Below, in pieces: positions 1 to 8,676 of a stretch of DNA of 19,455 nucleotides. Origin of the DNA: Bacteroidota bacterium. Its GTDB lineage: Bacteria; Bacteroidota; Bacteroidia; Bacteroidales; GCA-2748055. Location of the stretch: assembly GCA_030592605.1 (NCBI GenBank), contig JAUVIT010000001.1, positions 1 to 19,455 of the forward strand. Reading direction: 5' to 3'. Both the position numbers and the translations under genes were made by a program. Every line of letters begins with the position of its first letter. Positions within the stretch are counted from its first letter, which is position 1. The notes beneath the pieces are model-generated. The model had not been told where the DNA came from. It saw only the letters and a list, made by a program, of their open reading frames with translations, and ran no database searches.

Positions 1-954
1 GACATCTCCGTACCACTCTCTGCCGGAATGAATCAGGTTGTAGCTCTCATCTTCATGGAAGTCAAGGAAATCATAGGAAGTTACTATATGGGTGGGTGCT
101 CCGGTACTCAGGATCGCATCATCGGGGCCATCAGCTTCACCCTGACCATCTGTAAGAAAGTAATAGCCTTTCCAGGAATAGGTATGTAAATGGTGGAGAT
201 ACATGCCGCTTCCTTCATCAAAGTTCCAGTGCACGGGACCCTTGGCATAGAAGAGGATATGGTCACCCGGACCAAACAGATCGTCTGCTCCCTTATGGAA
301 ATACAGGGGAAGTGCCTCCAGGTCGTCGATGTAGCCCTGGGAATATTGTTCTGGTAGTAAGCTGGCACCGGATCCGTATACACTTACTGCGGCGGGATTT
401 GCAAGCCCCAGGTCCTGTAGCTGCTCATAACTCAGTTTATGTATACCACTTTCCTCTACCGAGATCTTGTACCAGCTACCTGAAGCCAGCAGGGAATGAT
501 CTATCCAGTTTCCGGCTTTGGCACTCTTCAGTGGTGCCAGGGCAGCTTCCTGCTCCAGGACAATTTCAAAACGATCTACCTGCTGGACCTTGCCGTCGGC
601 TTGCCTGATAAAAGGTAATACCTTCACCATTACAAAATATTTCCCGGCTTCTCTTGCAAGTGAATACTCAAGTAAGGGGCTCTGTTTCAGGCGACTTTGA
701 TCGATTCCTTGCAGGGAAGAAGAAGCGATTTCTGTGGTTTTCGTGACCTTTAAGCTTACCACCGGGAGCATCCCTTTTGAGGTCCATGCAATTTTTCTGG
801 TGAAATATGGTAACGTATTCTCACCATCCTCGTATAATGCATTTGGAAAGAAATGGTGAACATCCTCTCTATTCCACTGAATGTTAACATTTTCAGTTTG
901 AGAATAAAGCAGGATTACGGAGTGGATGAGTATGAGGAAAAAGAGGTTTCTCAT
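1..954 (-). CDS. porU: Type IX secretion sortase PorU, N-terminal part (gene runs off the window)
   Basis: The open frame runs without a stop from ATG at 954 to the window edge, giving 318 codons. Residues 1-19 form a signal peptide (MRNLFFLILI, then a hydrophobic stretch ending YSQ). The segment 'LASGSWYKISVEESGIHKLS' is the hallmark of PorU N-terminal domains. It is followed by 'GPGDHILFYAKGP' and an 'HLHTYSWKGYYFLTD' stretch, also typical of the family. PorU is the outer-membrane gingipain-like (C25) protease that removes the C-terminal sorting domain from type IX cargo and links cargo to the surface lipid. The catalytic His/Cys domain lies beyond the window, so activity cannot be judged. 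In Flavobacterium porU lies beside gldJ, as it does here with one gene between, which supports the call. It is divergent from the PorP-like gene; the 140-bp gap must hold both promoters. Confidence 0.9.
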   Translation of the reverse strand, partial: MRNLFFLILIHSVILLYSQTENVNIQWNREDVHHFFPNALYEDGENTLPYFTRKIAWTSKGMLPVVSLKVTKTTEIASSSLQGIDQSRLKQSPLLEYSLAREAGKYFVMVKVLPFIRQADGKVQQVDRFEIVLEQEAALAPLKSAKAGNWIDHSLLASGSWYKISVEESGIHKLSYEQLQDLGLANPAAVSVYGSGASLLPEQYSQGYIDDLEALPLYFHKGADDLFGPGDHILFYAKGPVHWNFDEGSGMYLHHLHTYSWKGYYFLTDGQGEADGPDDAILSTGAPTHIVTSYDFLDFHEDESYNLIHSGREWYGDV

Positions 955-1094
955 AAAAATTGTGCAAACAGCTGCTAAAATATGTATTTAAACGTAGATT
1001 TTGTCGTTAATAGTATGTATTCCTTACAAAATAGCGGGCTGTTTTATTAAGGATGACAGGAAGTAAATGCATTGGTATTTATAACAAAGTTGAG

Positions 1095-2081
1095 GTGAGA
1101 AAGGTTGCAAAGGATCATAGCGTTTTTGTATGGATGACAGGAATACTGCTTATCCAATTTAGCGATGCTGTTGCACAGGATCCTGCATTCTCGCAATTCT
1201 ATGCCAATCCCCTTTATATGAATCCTGCCATGGCGGGTGTGGAGGGTCCTGCCAAGGTATATCTGGGATACAGAAACCAGTGGCCGGGAGCTACCAATCC
1301 CTATGTGACTTACCACGCCTCTTTCGATCAGTATATTGAAGCTCTTCAGGGTGGAGTGGGTGTACATATGGGCAATGACCGGCAGGGTGGAGGTGTTTTC
1401 AATACCCTCTCCCTGGATGCCATCTATTCCTATCACCTGCAGGTCTCCTCGGATCTGATGATTAGTGGAGGATTCCAGGCCTCTGTTGGACAGCGGAATA
1501 TGGATCCTTCGGACCTGGTACTTCCTTCGGATCTTACTGGGGCAGGAACTACAACACTTACTTCTTATTCAAAGATATACCCCGATTTTGCTGTTGGATT
1601 TGGGGGCTTTTACAAAAACTTTTTCGGAGGAGTGGCCTTTCATCACCTGCTGGAGCCCTATGGTTCTCCCTCCGAGGATCCCAATACAAAATTGTCGAGA
1701 AAGTATACGGCTCACCTGGGGGCCATGATCCCAATCATAGAAAAGAGGTTGGGTACAGAGGTATTGCAGCTGTCACCGCATCTGATTTTTATTCAGCAAG
1801 ATATTTATCAACAATTAAACTACGGATTGGAAGTACTGTACAGGGGGATTATTATCGGGGCCTGGTTTCGCCAGGACCTGCTTTTTTCCTATGGTACTGT
1901 AATCTTCTCAGCAGGCTATGGTAACGGCCAATTCAGAATAAGGTATAGTTACGATGCCAAACTCTCACCGCCCGATTTGCATATTCCCACGCTGGGAGCG
2001 CATGAGGTATCGATGGTGGTTATATTTGAAAACTTGAAGAAATCAACCAAACACCGGGCAATAAAATGTCCTAAAATATAG
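1095..2081 (+). CDS. PorP/SprF-family type IX secretion outer-membrane protein
   Basis: After a signal peptide ending in AVAQ, the mature start 'DPAFSQFYANPLYMNPAMAG' is the diagnostic PorP/SprF opening. The rest alternates short beta-strand-like segments and ends in 'AIKCPKI', matching the family's usual C-terminal Cys-Pro motif. PorP/SprF proteins are outer-membrane beta barrels that anchor or assist the type IX machinery, often for particular surface cargo; several paralogues per genome are normal, so I give no symbol. Start: ATG 1053 would put a long polar stretch before the signal peptide and ATG 1134 would give one without positive charges. GTG 1095 (MRKVAKDHSVFVW...) gives a proper 28-residue signal peptide of 328 aa total, so I prefer it; ATG 1053 remains possible. 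It lies 65 bp upstream of gldJ on the same strand, probably co-transcribed. Confidence 0.88.
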   Translation: MRKVAKDHSVFVWMTGILLIQFSDAVAQDPAFSQFYANPLYMNPAMAGVEGPAKVYLGYRNQWPGATNPYVTYHASFDQYIEALQGGVGVHMGNDRQGGGVFNTLSLDAIYSYHLQVSSDLMISGGFQASVGQRNMDPSDLVLPSDLTGAGTTTLTSYSKIYPDFAVGFGGFYKNFFGGVAFHHLLEPYGSPSEDPNTKLSRKYTAHLGAMIPIIEKRLGTEVLQLSPHLIFIQQDIYQQLNYGLEVLYRGIIIGAWFRQDLLFSYGTVIFSAGYGNGQFRIRYSYDAKLSPPDLHIPTLGAHEVSMVVIFENLKKSTKHRAIKCPKI

Positions 2082-2146
2082 TTACTTTTGGTAGATGTTT
2101 CTTTTAATATTTGTTAGTCGTGTTTATAATTGAAAAAAAGGAAGCC

Positions 2147-3631
2147 ATGAAAATGATGATGAGACTGTTCCCCGTATTGCTTATTGCACTGATGCTTTGG
2201 GGATGTGGAGGAAAGGATGTAACCTCATCTGGCAATGCCTCAACAACCACCGGATGGGCCTACAATGACCCTGATAACGGAGGATTTGAGGTAATGACAG
2301 CCTCCGAACAGGAGACCGGACCGGGCCTGATTTTGATTGAAGGTGGAACCTTCACCATGGGTAAGACCCAGGATGATGTACTGTATGAATGGAACAACAT
2401 TCCCCGCAGAGTAACCATCAGTTCTTTCTATATGGATGAAACTGAAATTCGCAATGTGGATTACCGGGAGTATATCAACTGGTTGGGGCGCGTATTTGGG
2501 ATGAATAATCCCCAGGTGATCAGAGCTGCTCAGCCGGATACACTGGTTTGGCGTGATCCCATGGCTTATAATGAGCCCTATGTGGAGTACTACTATCGCC
2601 ATCCATCCTTTAATGAGTATCCAGTAGTTGGTGTCAACTGGCTCCAGGCACAGGATTATTGCATCTGGAGGACCGACAGGGTGAATGAGATGATCCTGGT
2701 AGATATGGGACATATCGAACTGTCTACAGATCAGCAAGATGAAAGGAATTTCAATACGGAGTCCTATATTTATGGACTCTACACCCCTAATATTATTAAT
2801 CCCCAGCCCAGCCTTAATCCCAATGTAGAATCGAGGCTGATCAATGTGGAGGATGGGATCCTGCTGCCCAAGTACAGGCTTCCTACTGAAGCAGAATGGG
2901 AATATGCTGCTCTCGGTCTTGTTGGAAACTCGGTTGATGAACTCCTTTGGGAGCGCAGAACTTATCCCTGGAACGGACACAATGTCAGAAATGATAATGC
3001 ACGGGATATGGGTAAAATGCGTGCCAACTTTGTCAGGGGTAAAGGTGATATGATGGGGCTGGCCGGAAGTCTGAATGACGGAGGTTCTATTACTGTTCCT
3101 GTGAAGTCTTACTGGCCGAACGATTATGGTCTTTACTGCATGGCTGGAAATGTAAATGAGTGGGTTCAGGATGTTTACCGTCCTCTTTCATCGCAGGATG
3201 TATCTGATTTCAGGCCCTTTAGGGGAAACCAGTTTGATCAGATGTCCCTTGATGCCAACTCAACTCCAATGATTGATAGTCTCGGACGCCTGCAAAGGGA
3301 ACCTGTATCAGAAGCAGATCTGGAAGGTCGTTTTAACTACCGTAAATCTGACTACCGGAATTTTATGGATGGAGATAAGGAATCAGTGTTTGAGTCAGGA
3401 GAGAAGAGTCAGGACGAATATGAAGGTTCCGGCAGTATGTATATCAATACTGAATCGGAGCGGATGTCCCTGATGAGTGATGAGTCCAGGGTTTATAAAG
3501 GTGGATCGTGGAAGGACCGGGCCTACTGGCTGAGTCCGGGTGAGCGACGTTTCCTGATTGAAACTGAGTCCAGGGATGACCTTGGGTTCCGTTGTGCCAT
3601 GATTCGTGTGGGAACACCGACTGGATTCTAA
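2147..3631 (+). CDS. gldJ: Gliding motility / type IX secretion lipoprotein GldJ
   Basis: This 494-aa protein starts with a lipoprotein signal (MKMMMRLF, hydrophobic stretch, lipobox LWGC with Cys20), so it is probably anchored to a membrane after Sec export. The rest is a formylglycine-generating-enzyme/SUMF1-type domain: 'LILIEGGTFTMG' opens it, 'YPVVGVNWLQAQDYC' and 'YRLPTEAEWEYAA' lie in the middle, 'GNVNEWVQDVY' and 'VYKGGSWKD' follow, and 'RDDLGFRCAMI' closes it. The GldJ-specific stretch 'QPDTLVWRDPMAYNEPYVE' and the neighbouring porU separate it from the related GldK. GldJ is needed for gliding and for stability of the GldKLMN core; it is not thought to act as a sulfatase-modifying enzyme. 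ATG 2147 is chosen over ATG 2111 because it follows a purine-rich AAGGAAG site and opens the lipoprotein signal directly. A terminator follows at 3657. Confidence 0.92.
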   Translation: MKMMMRLFPVLLIALMLWGCGGKDVTSSGNASTTTGWAYNDPDNGGFEVMTASEQETGPGLILIEGGTFTMGKTQDDVLYEWNNIPRRVTISSFYMDETEIRNVDYREYINWLGRVFGMNNPQVIRAAQPDTLVWRDPMAYNEPYVEYYYRHPSFNEYPVVGVNWLQAQDYCIWRTDRVNEMILVDMGHIELSTDQQDERNFNTESYIYGLYTPNIINPQPSLNPNVESRLINVEDGILLPKYRLPTEAEWEYAALGLVGNSVDELLWERRTYPWNGHNVRNDNARDMGKMRANFVRGKGDMMGLAGSLNDGGSITVPVKSYWPNDYGLYCMAGNVNEWVQDVYRPLSSQDVSDFRPFRGNQFDQMSLDANSTPMIDSLGRLQREPVSEADLEGRFNYRKSDYRNFMDGDKESVFESGEKSQDEYEGSGSMYINTESERMSLMSDESRVYKGGSWKDRAYWLSPGERRFLIETESRDDLGFRCAMIRVGTPTGF

Positions 3632-3656
3632 AGATACATTTATCAAGATATATCAG

Positions 3657-3694
3657 GAGGCTGTTTCTTTCGAGAAGCAGCCTCTGTTATTATT
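3657..3694 (+). terminator. Intrinsic terminator after gldJ
   Basis: A 12-bp stem (3657-3668 with 3673-3684; one T·G wobble at 3664/3677) closes a TTCG tetraloop. It is followed by the T-rich stretch TGTTATTATT. It lies 25 bp after the gldJ stop and ends just before the murF start, so it separates the type IX genes from murF. Confidence 0.85.
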
Positions 3695-3705
3695 AGCATA
3701 TCAGG

Positions 3706-5007
3706 ATGTCCACTGAACAGATTTACCAGGAGTTTCTTCAATCTACCGGCATATGTACCGATACACGCCAGGAGACAGATGGTGCACTATTCTTTGCCCT
3801 GCGGGGAGATCAGTTTGATGGAAACAGATTTGTGGAAGATGCCCTGAAGAAGGGGTGCAGGCTGGCCATAACGGAGAGAACGGATCTGGAAGGATCTGAA
3901 CGGGTTCTGGTGGTGTCGTCGACACTTGAGCTTTTGCAGGAACTGGCCCACTACCATCGCATGCAGGTGGCGCCCCGCCTTGTTGCCATTACAGGCAGCA
4001 ATGGAAAAACAACAACCAAAGAACTGTTGGCTGCTGTGCTGTCAACGGAATATAAGCTACTTGTAACCAGGGGTAATCTGAACAACCACATTGGTGTGCC
4101 ACTTACACTGCTTGCATTGAAAGGGGAGGAGCTTGCCGTAGTTGAGATGGGTGCAAACCATCCGGGCGAGATCGCTGAACTGGCCAGAATTGCTGCCCCG
4201 GATGTGGGTTTGATAACCAATGTGGGGAAGGCCCACCTGGAGGGATTTGGTTCCCTGCAGGGCGTGCTGGATGCCAAGGGTGAACTCTACGCTTATCTGG
4301 CGGCCCATGGAGGGGTGGCCATCGTTGACGGGCGGGATCAGATCTTACAGAGAAAAGCTAAAGAGCTTGGTGTAACAAGCAGGGTGGTTGCTCCTGAAAG
4401 AGATCTGCCAGTGGCAGTAAACCTGCTTAGACAGACGCCCTTTCTTGAAGTGGAGCTGCATATGGGGAAAGAGGTCTATCCCTTTTCTACCAAGCTGGTG
4501 GGTGCCTACAACCTTCAAAATATCCTGCTTGCAGCAGCAACAGGATTGCATTTTGGAATCTCAGGTGGAGCCATAGCAGCTGCCATTTCGGGGTATGTTC
4601 CAGAAAATCAGAGATCCCAGATGCTTGAAGGCGGGCGGAACAAGTTGGTGCTGGATTCATACAATGCTTATCCCAGTAGTATGCGGGTGGCCATTGGAGG
4701 ATTGCTGAGCTATGCCACATCTCCCATCATGCTGATACTTGGGGATATGGCAGAATTGGGTGAAAGTTCAGAAGAGGAGCACAGGGAGCTGCTTCATTGG
4801 ATTAACACCCTGGATGTGGACCGGGTTTTGCTGGTAGGACCAAACTTTTACCAGGTGTGTGAACCATCCGATCGCATAGCTGTTTTCAAAGGGAGGGGTG
4901 AACTTGAGACTTACCTCAGGGAAGAGCATCCAGAAGGACATTATATCCTGCTAAAAGGGAGCCGGGTAATGGAACTGGAAGTCCTCAAGCCTTTATTAAT
5001 TGACTAA
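3706..5007 (+). CDS. murF: UDP-N-acetylmuramoyl-tripeptide--D-alanyl-D-alanine ligase
   Basis: MurF adds D-Ala-D-Ala to UDP-MurNAc-tripeptide with ATP in the cytoplasm, the last cytoplasmic step of the peptide stem. The 433-aa length is usual for Bacteroidota MurF. Visible in order: an N-terminal domain with 'STGICTDTRQ', the ATP-binding loop TGSNGKTTTKE (residues 96-106, Lys101), 'NLNNHIGVPLTLL', 'VVEMGANHPGEI', 'ITNVGKAHLEGFGS', then 'DSYNAYPSSM' and 'LILGDMAELGESS' from the C-terminal ligase domain, and 'LKGSRVMELE' at the end. The start ATG has only AGG directly before it and no clear Shine-Dalgarno site, which is common in this phylum. A terminator lies just upstream, so a promoter must lie within or read through the short gap; I cannot point to one. 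The next gene is convergent. Confidence 0.95.
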   Translation: MSTEQIYQEFLQSTGICTDTRQETDGALFFALRGDQFDGNRFVEDALKKGCRLAITERTDLEGSERVLVVSSTLELLQELAHYHRMQVAPRLVAITGSNGKTTTKELLAAVLSTEYKLLVTRGNLNNHIGVPLTLLALKGEELAVVEMGANHPGEIAELARIAAPDVGLITNVGKAHLEGFGSLQGVLDAKGELYAYLAAHGGVAIVDGRDQILQRKAKELGVTSRVVAPERDLPVAVNLLRQTPFLEVELHMGKEVYPFSTKLVGAYNLQNILLAAATGLHFGISGGAIAAAISGYVPENQRSQMLEGGRNKLVLDSYNAYPSSMRVAIGGLLSYATSPIMLILGDMAELGESSEEEHRELLHWINTLDVDRVLLVGPNFYQVCEPSDRIAVFKGRGELETYLREEHPEGHYILLKGSRVMELEVLKPLLID

Positions 5008-5076
5008 CGCGATGCCCTTTATGAGGATTACCAGACCAGGTTTGAGAATCTGGACCTGATGCTCTCTAAGGTTTAA
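5008..5076 (+). other. Coding-like tail in the murF frame after its stop codon
   Basis: The reading frame of murF stays open for 22 sense codons past its TAA and ends at a second TAA (5074-5076). The predicted tail (RDALYEDYQTRFENL...SKV) is amphipathic and helix-like, not random-looking. MurF already ends normally before it, so this may be the leftover 3' end of a lost gene, or chance. The second stop overlaps the stop of the convergent acyl-CoA synthetase gene. Two overlapping short inverted repeats (CAGGT/ACCTG; CCAGA/TCTGG) are too weak to call a terminator. Confidence 0.2.
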
Positions 5077-6800
5077 GTGGCTTGCTGGTAGAGAAACCTT
5101 TTAATCTTGTGGGTGGCAGTTTTTTCGAAAGGCTGCAATTGATGGATCATAAACTGCAGCTTTGAATTACGGGCCACATGCTGGTTCGCCTGTGTCATCA
5201 ACTCGGCCAGTACTTTGTCCGCTTTTTCCTGCAGTTGCTTCTTGTATTCGGCTGCATTCTCCTTCAGGTGCTGGAGCTGCTCCTCCATTACTTCCATCTT
5301 CAGGTGTACCCTGGCTGTCAGTTTCCCCTTGTACTCCATGACCAGCGATTCGCTCACTATCTCTCTGCTGTTAAGGACCGCTTCGATCTCTTCGGGATAG
5401 ATATTTTCACCATTGGCTCCCAGGATCATGTTTTTGGAGCGTCCTTTAATATAGATGATTCCCTTTTCATCGATGATGCCCAGGTCGCCCGTACGAAAAT
5501 AACCATCGTCGGTAAATACCTCGCGGGTCTTCTCTTCATCCTTATAGTAACCCCTCATCACATTGGAACCTTTCACCACAATCTCACCCTCTTTGGTAAG
5601 AGGATCTGGATTGTCTATTCTGACAGTCACCCCTTCCATCACCTTTCCAACAGAGTGGAATACGGCATTGGAGGGATTGAACCCGGCCAACATGGGTGAG
5701 GTTTCGGTAAGTCCGTAGCCGATGGCATAGGGAAAACCACCTTCCAGCAGGAACTTCTCCACATCGGGAGCCAGGGGAGCACCACCCACTCCAAAGAAGC
5801 GTATTTGCCCGCCAAAGAAACTCATAAGCTTTTTAACTGCCGCTTTGGAGAGCAGCTTTCGTGTGGGTCTCATTTTCATCAGGAGGCGCATGGGCGCCGA
5901 TTTGGTCAGTTTGGGCCTGATGGTGGACCTGTATATTTTCTCAATGATCAATGGGACCGTCAGCATGGTTGTGGGCTGCAGCTTTTTCAGCACCGGTCCC
6001 AGGTAGGCAGCTGTAGGTGCCTTGTCGATGTACTGAACCATGGCGCCATTAAGCAGGGTTATTATCATTCCGATGGTACATTCATAGGTGTGTGCAAGGG
6101 GCAATACCGAAAGCCAGCGGTCTTCGGGAACCACCTTGTGTACGGTGCCCGATTGTACCGCATTGCTCAGCAGATTGGTATGGGTCAGCATCACTCCCTT
6201 GGAGCGACCCGTAGTGCCTGAAGTGTAGATGATGGAGGCCAGCTCTTCACCGTCGGCCTCATAAAAACCCTTATCACCCACGGAGATCTTCGACTCCTCA
6301 TTGAGTTTTGCCAGCGCACCCGGTGTTCCCTTAGGTTCTACAACCATTCCTTTGCTTATATCCAGGAGCTGGAAGTCGTCCGTATTGATTACCATCTCAA
6401 CTGTAGGGGGCAAGCCCTCGTTCAGTCTGGAGATCAGCTTGCCGGAGATAAAAACAGTCTTCACTCCAGCGTGCTCCAGGATGGAGCGCACTTCTGTAGC
6501 CCGGAAATCGGGAAGTATAGGTACGGTGGTGGCCCCGCAGATCAGGGTGCCAAAATATGCAAGGCCCCAATGGGGACTGTTCTCGGCCAGAATGGCCACA
6601 TTGTTGCCTTTGCCAACTCCGGCACTTTTAAGCATCACTGCCACATGCTGGCTGGCTCTGTCAAGCTCCTCATAGGTGTAAGCAGTTCCATCCACACTGG
6701 TGAGCGATGGCTGCGACTGGAAGAGTTTGGCGCTATTTTTTAACATCAGGGGAAGATTACTTACCTCTTCCGGTATATATTTTTTATAACTGTCCATCAT
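5073..6800 (-). CDS. Long-chain fatty acid--CoA ligase (AMP-binding, FadD15-like)
   Basis: This enzyme activates long-chain fatty acids to acyl-CoA through an acyl-AMP intermediate; an acyl-ACP synthetase role is the main alternative. Motifs of the ANL superfamily are all present: 'IIYTSGTTGRSKGVMLTH' (P-loop, A3), 'GYGLTETSP' (A5), 'YFRTGDLG' (A7/A8), 'IKGRSKNMI' with the hinge, and a C-terminal lid of about 110 aa rich in Lys/Glu. The frame is open from ATG 6842, but that would overlap the glycosyltransferase gene by 35 bp. ATG 6800 (MMDSYKKYIPEEV), seven bases after the upstream stop, gives 575 aa, near the usual size; ATG 6797 is equally possible. It is the last gene of the five-gene minus-strand operon, so it may serve membrane or glycolipid synthesis along with the preceding glycosyltransferase; that link is only inferred. 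Confidence 0.9.
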   Translation of the reverse strand: MMDSYKKYIPEEVSNLPLMLKNSAKLFQSQPSLTSVDGTAYTYEELDRASQHVAVMLKSAGVGKGNNVAILAENSPHWGLAYFGTLICGATTVPILPDFRATEVRSILEHAGVKTVFISGKLISRLNEGLPPTVEMVINTDDFQLLDISKGMVVEPKGTPGALAKLNEESKISVGDKGFYEADGEELASIIYTSGTTGRSKGVMLTHTNLLSNAVQSGTVHKVVPEDRWLSVLPLAHTYECTIGMIITLLNGAMVQYIDKAPTAAYLGPVLKKLQPTTMLTVPLIIEKIYRSTIRPKLTKSAPMRLLMKMRPTRKLLSKAAVKKLMSFFGGQIRFFGVGGAPLAPDVEKFLLEGGFPYAIGYGLTETSPMLAGFNPSNAVFHSVGKVMEGVTVRIDNPDPLTKEGEIVVKGSNVMRGYYKDEEKTREVFTDDGYFRTGDLGIIDEKGIIYIKGRSKNMILGANGENIYPEEIEAVLNSREIVSESLVMEYKGKLTARVHLKMEVMEEQLQHLKENAAEYKKQLQEKADKVLAELMTQANQHVARNSKLQFMIHQLQPFEKTATHKIKRFLYQQAT

Positions 6801-6807
6801 CTGTTTT

Positions 6808-7848
6808 CTAAAACTTTTCTCTGAACGATTGGTCCAGATCACTGAATTTATGCTTGCTTTTCAGGAAGAAATCGGCAACAATGCTGCCGGGATAAATTCC
6901 TGCTACAATAACGTCATTTTCGGCATATTTGTTCTTATTCTTTATCCCCCTATACGAAGATTTCATCCCATAAAAGGACAAATGTGCTTTGAATACCGCT
7001 ATGAAGTCCTTGAAAGCCCCCTGGAACAAAAACCTGAAGGCCGAAATTCCATCCAGAATCATCCTGGAAAGCAGGATTCTTGTACGGCCATGGGTCGGAA
7101 GGTTTTTATAGAGTAGGAGAAGGTTGTTTCTAAAATTCAAATAGGTCTTAAATGGATTTCCTCTTTGCAGGGTAGCTCCCCCCACGTGGAAAACTGTTGA
7201 AGAGGGTATGTAGCGGATCCGGTACCCCATTCGCTGAAGTCTCCAGCAGAGATCGATCTCCTCCATATGTGCAAAAAACTGTTCATCCAGTCCACCCGAC
7301 TCCCTGAATAGATCCGACCTGATCATCAGGCAGGCTCCTGAGCCCCAAAACAGGTCGATGGCTTTGTCATACTGACCCTGATCCTCTTCAAGATGATCGA
7401 AAATACGACCCCGGCAGAAGGGGTAACCAAAGTGGTCAATAAAACCTCCGGCGGCCCCGGCATATTCAAAATACGACCTGTTTTTAAAGTCCCTGAACCT
7501 GGGAGTACAGGCTCCCACTGTGGGATCTTTTTCCATTAGCTCCAGCATGGGCTCCAGCCACCCTTCGCTAACCTCAATATCGGAGTTCAGCAGCAGCACG
7601 TATCTGGCATCGATCAGTTCCATTGCCCGGTTATATCCCCCGCTGAATCCATAGTTAAGCTCCAGTTCAATGATCCGGATGTGTGGATAGTCCTTTTTCA
7701 GAAATTCAATGGAGTCGTCCACGGATCCGTTATCTGCCACAACAATCTCTGCACCGGGATGGGTAGTATGGCGTACCAGGTCCGGGAGGAAGTGCTCCAT
7801 GTGCTGCCTTCCGTTCCAGTTCAGGATGACAATGGATACCTCTTTCAT
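6808..7848 (-). CDS. Family 2 glycosyltransferase (rhamnosyltransferase-like)
   Basis: The protein opens with 'VSIVILNWNGRQHMEHFLP' and 'IVVADNGSVDDS' (nucleotide-sugar-binding part of a GT-A fold). 'NYGFSGGYNRAME' and 'YVLLLNSDIEV' follow, the latter in the place of the DxD metal site. 'GSGACLMIRSDLF', 'FAHMEEIDLCWRLQRMGY' (the ED acceptor/catalytic region) and 'VFHVGGATL' complete the usual GT2 order. At 346 aa it has the usual length for the group that adds rhamnose or similar sugars to surface polysaccharides. The C-terminal third has amphipathic hydrophobic stretches that suggest membrane association. Its ATG overlaps the stop of the upstream phosphatase gene in an ATGA, so translation is probably coupled. 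Sugar donor and acceptor cannot be deduced. Confidence 0.9.
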   Translation of the reverse strand: MKEVSIVILNWNGRQHMEHFLPDLVRHTTHPGAEIVVADNGSVDDSIEFLKKDYPHIRIIELELNYGFSGGYNRAMELIDARYVLLLNSDIEVSEGWLEPMLELMEKDPTVGACTPRFRDFKNRSYFEYAGAAGGFIDHFGYPFCRGRIFDHLEEDQGQYDKAIDLFWGSGACLMIRSDLFRESGGLDEQFFAHMEEIDLCWRLQRMGYRIRYIPSSTVFHVGGATLQRGNPFKTYLNFRNNLLLLYKNLPTHGRTRILLSRMILDGISAFRFLFQGAFKDFIAVFKAHLSFYGMKSSYRGIKNKNKYAENDVIVAGIYPGSIVADFFLKSKHKFSDLDQSFREKF

Positions 7849-8654
7849 GGGGAGAGCATGATTTCCTGGATGATCGACTGATACTCATTGAAAATCATAA
7901 GGTTGGAGCAGATTATATGTTCACCAAACAAAGGATCGGCATGGCCTGCGAAGTCGGAGACTGCTCCACCCGCCTCTTTTACCAGAAGCATGCCTGCAGC
8001 CACATCCCAGGGATGAAGCCCGTACTCATAGAATCCATCATACCGCCCACAAGCCACATAGGCGATATCGGTGGCGGCAGAACCCAGGCGGCGAAGCCCG
8101 TGAGAGTTTTTCATAAAATGGTCCATGCTCCGCATAAACTGCTCCAGGTACTTGAAATTGGTATAGGGAAATCCGGTAGCAATCAGGGCCTGATCAACCC
8201 GTGGAACCTCGCTTACCCGGACCTGTGAGCCGTTGAGCCACGTACCTCCGCCTTTCCAGGCATAAAAAAACTCGTCAAGGCCAAATTCGTAGACAATTCC
8301 GGCCACCACTTCATGGTGAGCGGTGAGTCCCACGCTGATGGCAAATGGAAAAACTCCGTGAATAAAGTTGGTAGTGCCGTCAACCGGATCGATCACCCAG
8401 TTATACTTTTCTCCCCGACTGTTGTTAGTCCCCTCCTCAGCGATGAAACCTGCTTCGGGAAGAAGCTCTAAAAGTCCGGCTACCAGGATCTTTTCAGCCT
8501 CCTTATCGACATGGGTGACAAAATTTTGCCTCCCCTTTTCCTCGATGGCCAGTCCCTGCCTGTTTTCGTGCTGCTCCCTCACATAGGCAGCAGCAGTTTT
8601 CACCACTTCCATGGCGCTGAAGCATATTTCTTTGTACTGCATTCGACTCACCAT
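7845..8654 (-). CDS. suhB: Inositol monophosphatase family protein
   Basis: This Mg2+-dependent sugar-phosphate phosphatase of the IMPase fold shows every family motif: the metal-binding Glu pair 'IAEEGT' (Glu73-Glu74), 'WVIDPVDGTTNF' (Asp89, Asp92, Gly93, Thr94), 'RRLGSAATDIAYVACGRYDGFYE', and 'LHPWDVAAG' with Asp217. At 269 aa it has the normal length. The substrate may be inositol-1-phosphate, a nucleoside bisphosphate or another sugar phosphate; the family does not tell. In E. coli SuhB also binds transcription complexes, but I would not extend that here. ATG 8654 is used; ATG 8642 (MQYKEI) is an equally reasonable start. It sits 22 bp after folC and overlaps the glycosyltransferase gene by 4 nt. 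Confidence 0.88.
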   Translation of the reverse strand: MVSRMQYKEICFSAMEVVKTAAAYVREQHENRQGLAIEEKGRQNFVTHVDKEAEKILVAGLLELLPEAGFIAEEGTNNSRGEKYNWVIDPVDGTTNFIHGVFPFAISVGLTAHHEVVAGIVYEFGLDEFFYAWKGGGTWLNGSQVRVSEVPRVDQALIATGFPYTNFKYLEQFMRSMDHFMKNSHGLRRLGSAATDIAYVACGRYDGFYEYGLHPWDVAAGMLLVKEAGGAVSDFAGHADPLFGEHIICSNLMIFNEYQSIIQEIMLSP

Positions 8655-8676
8655 TTACTTTGAGAAGTAAAGAAAG

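Noticed and set aside
997..1010. TAGATTTTG as a -7 box for the PorP-like gene
   Set aside because: It has one base too many against TAnnTTTG and no matching -33 element.
5178..5699. Long plus-strand open frame inside the acyl-CoA synthetase gene
   Set aside because: It is the antisense shadow of a gene with all its family motifs; the product is low-quality and similar shadows cover other genes.
6801..6842. 14-residue extension of the acyl-CoA synthetase start
   Set aside because: It overlaps the end of the glycosyltransferase gene by 35 bp; ATG 6800 or 6797 gives a normal start.
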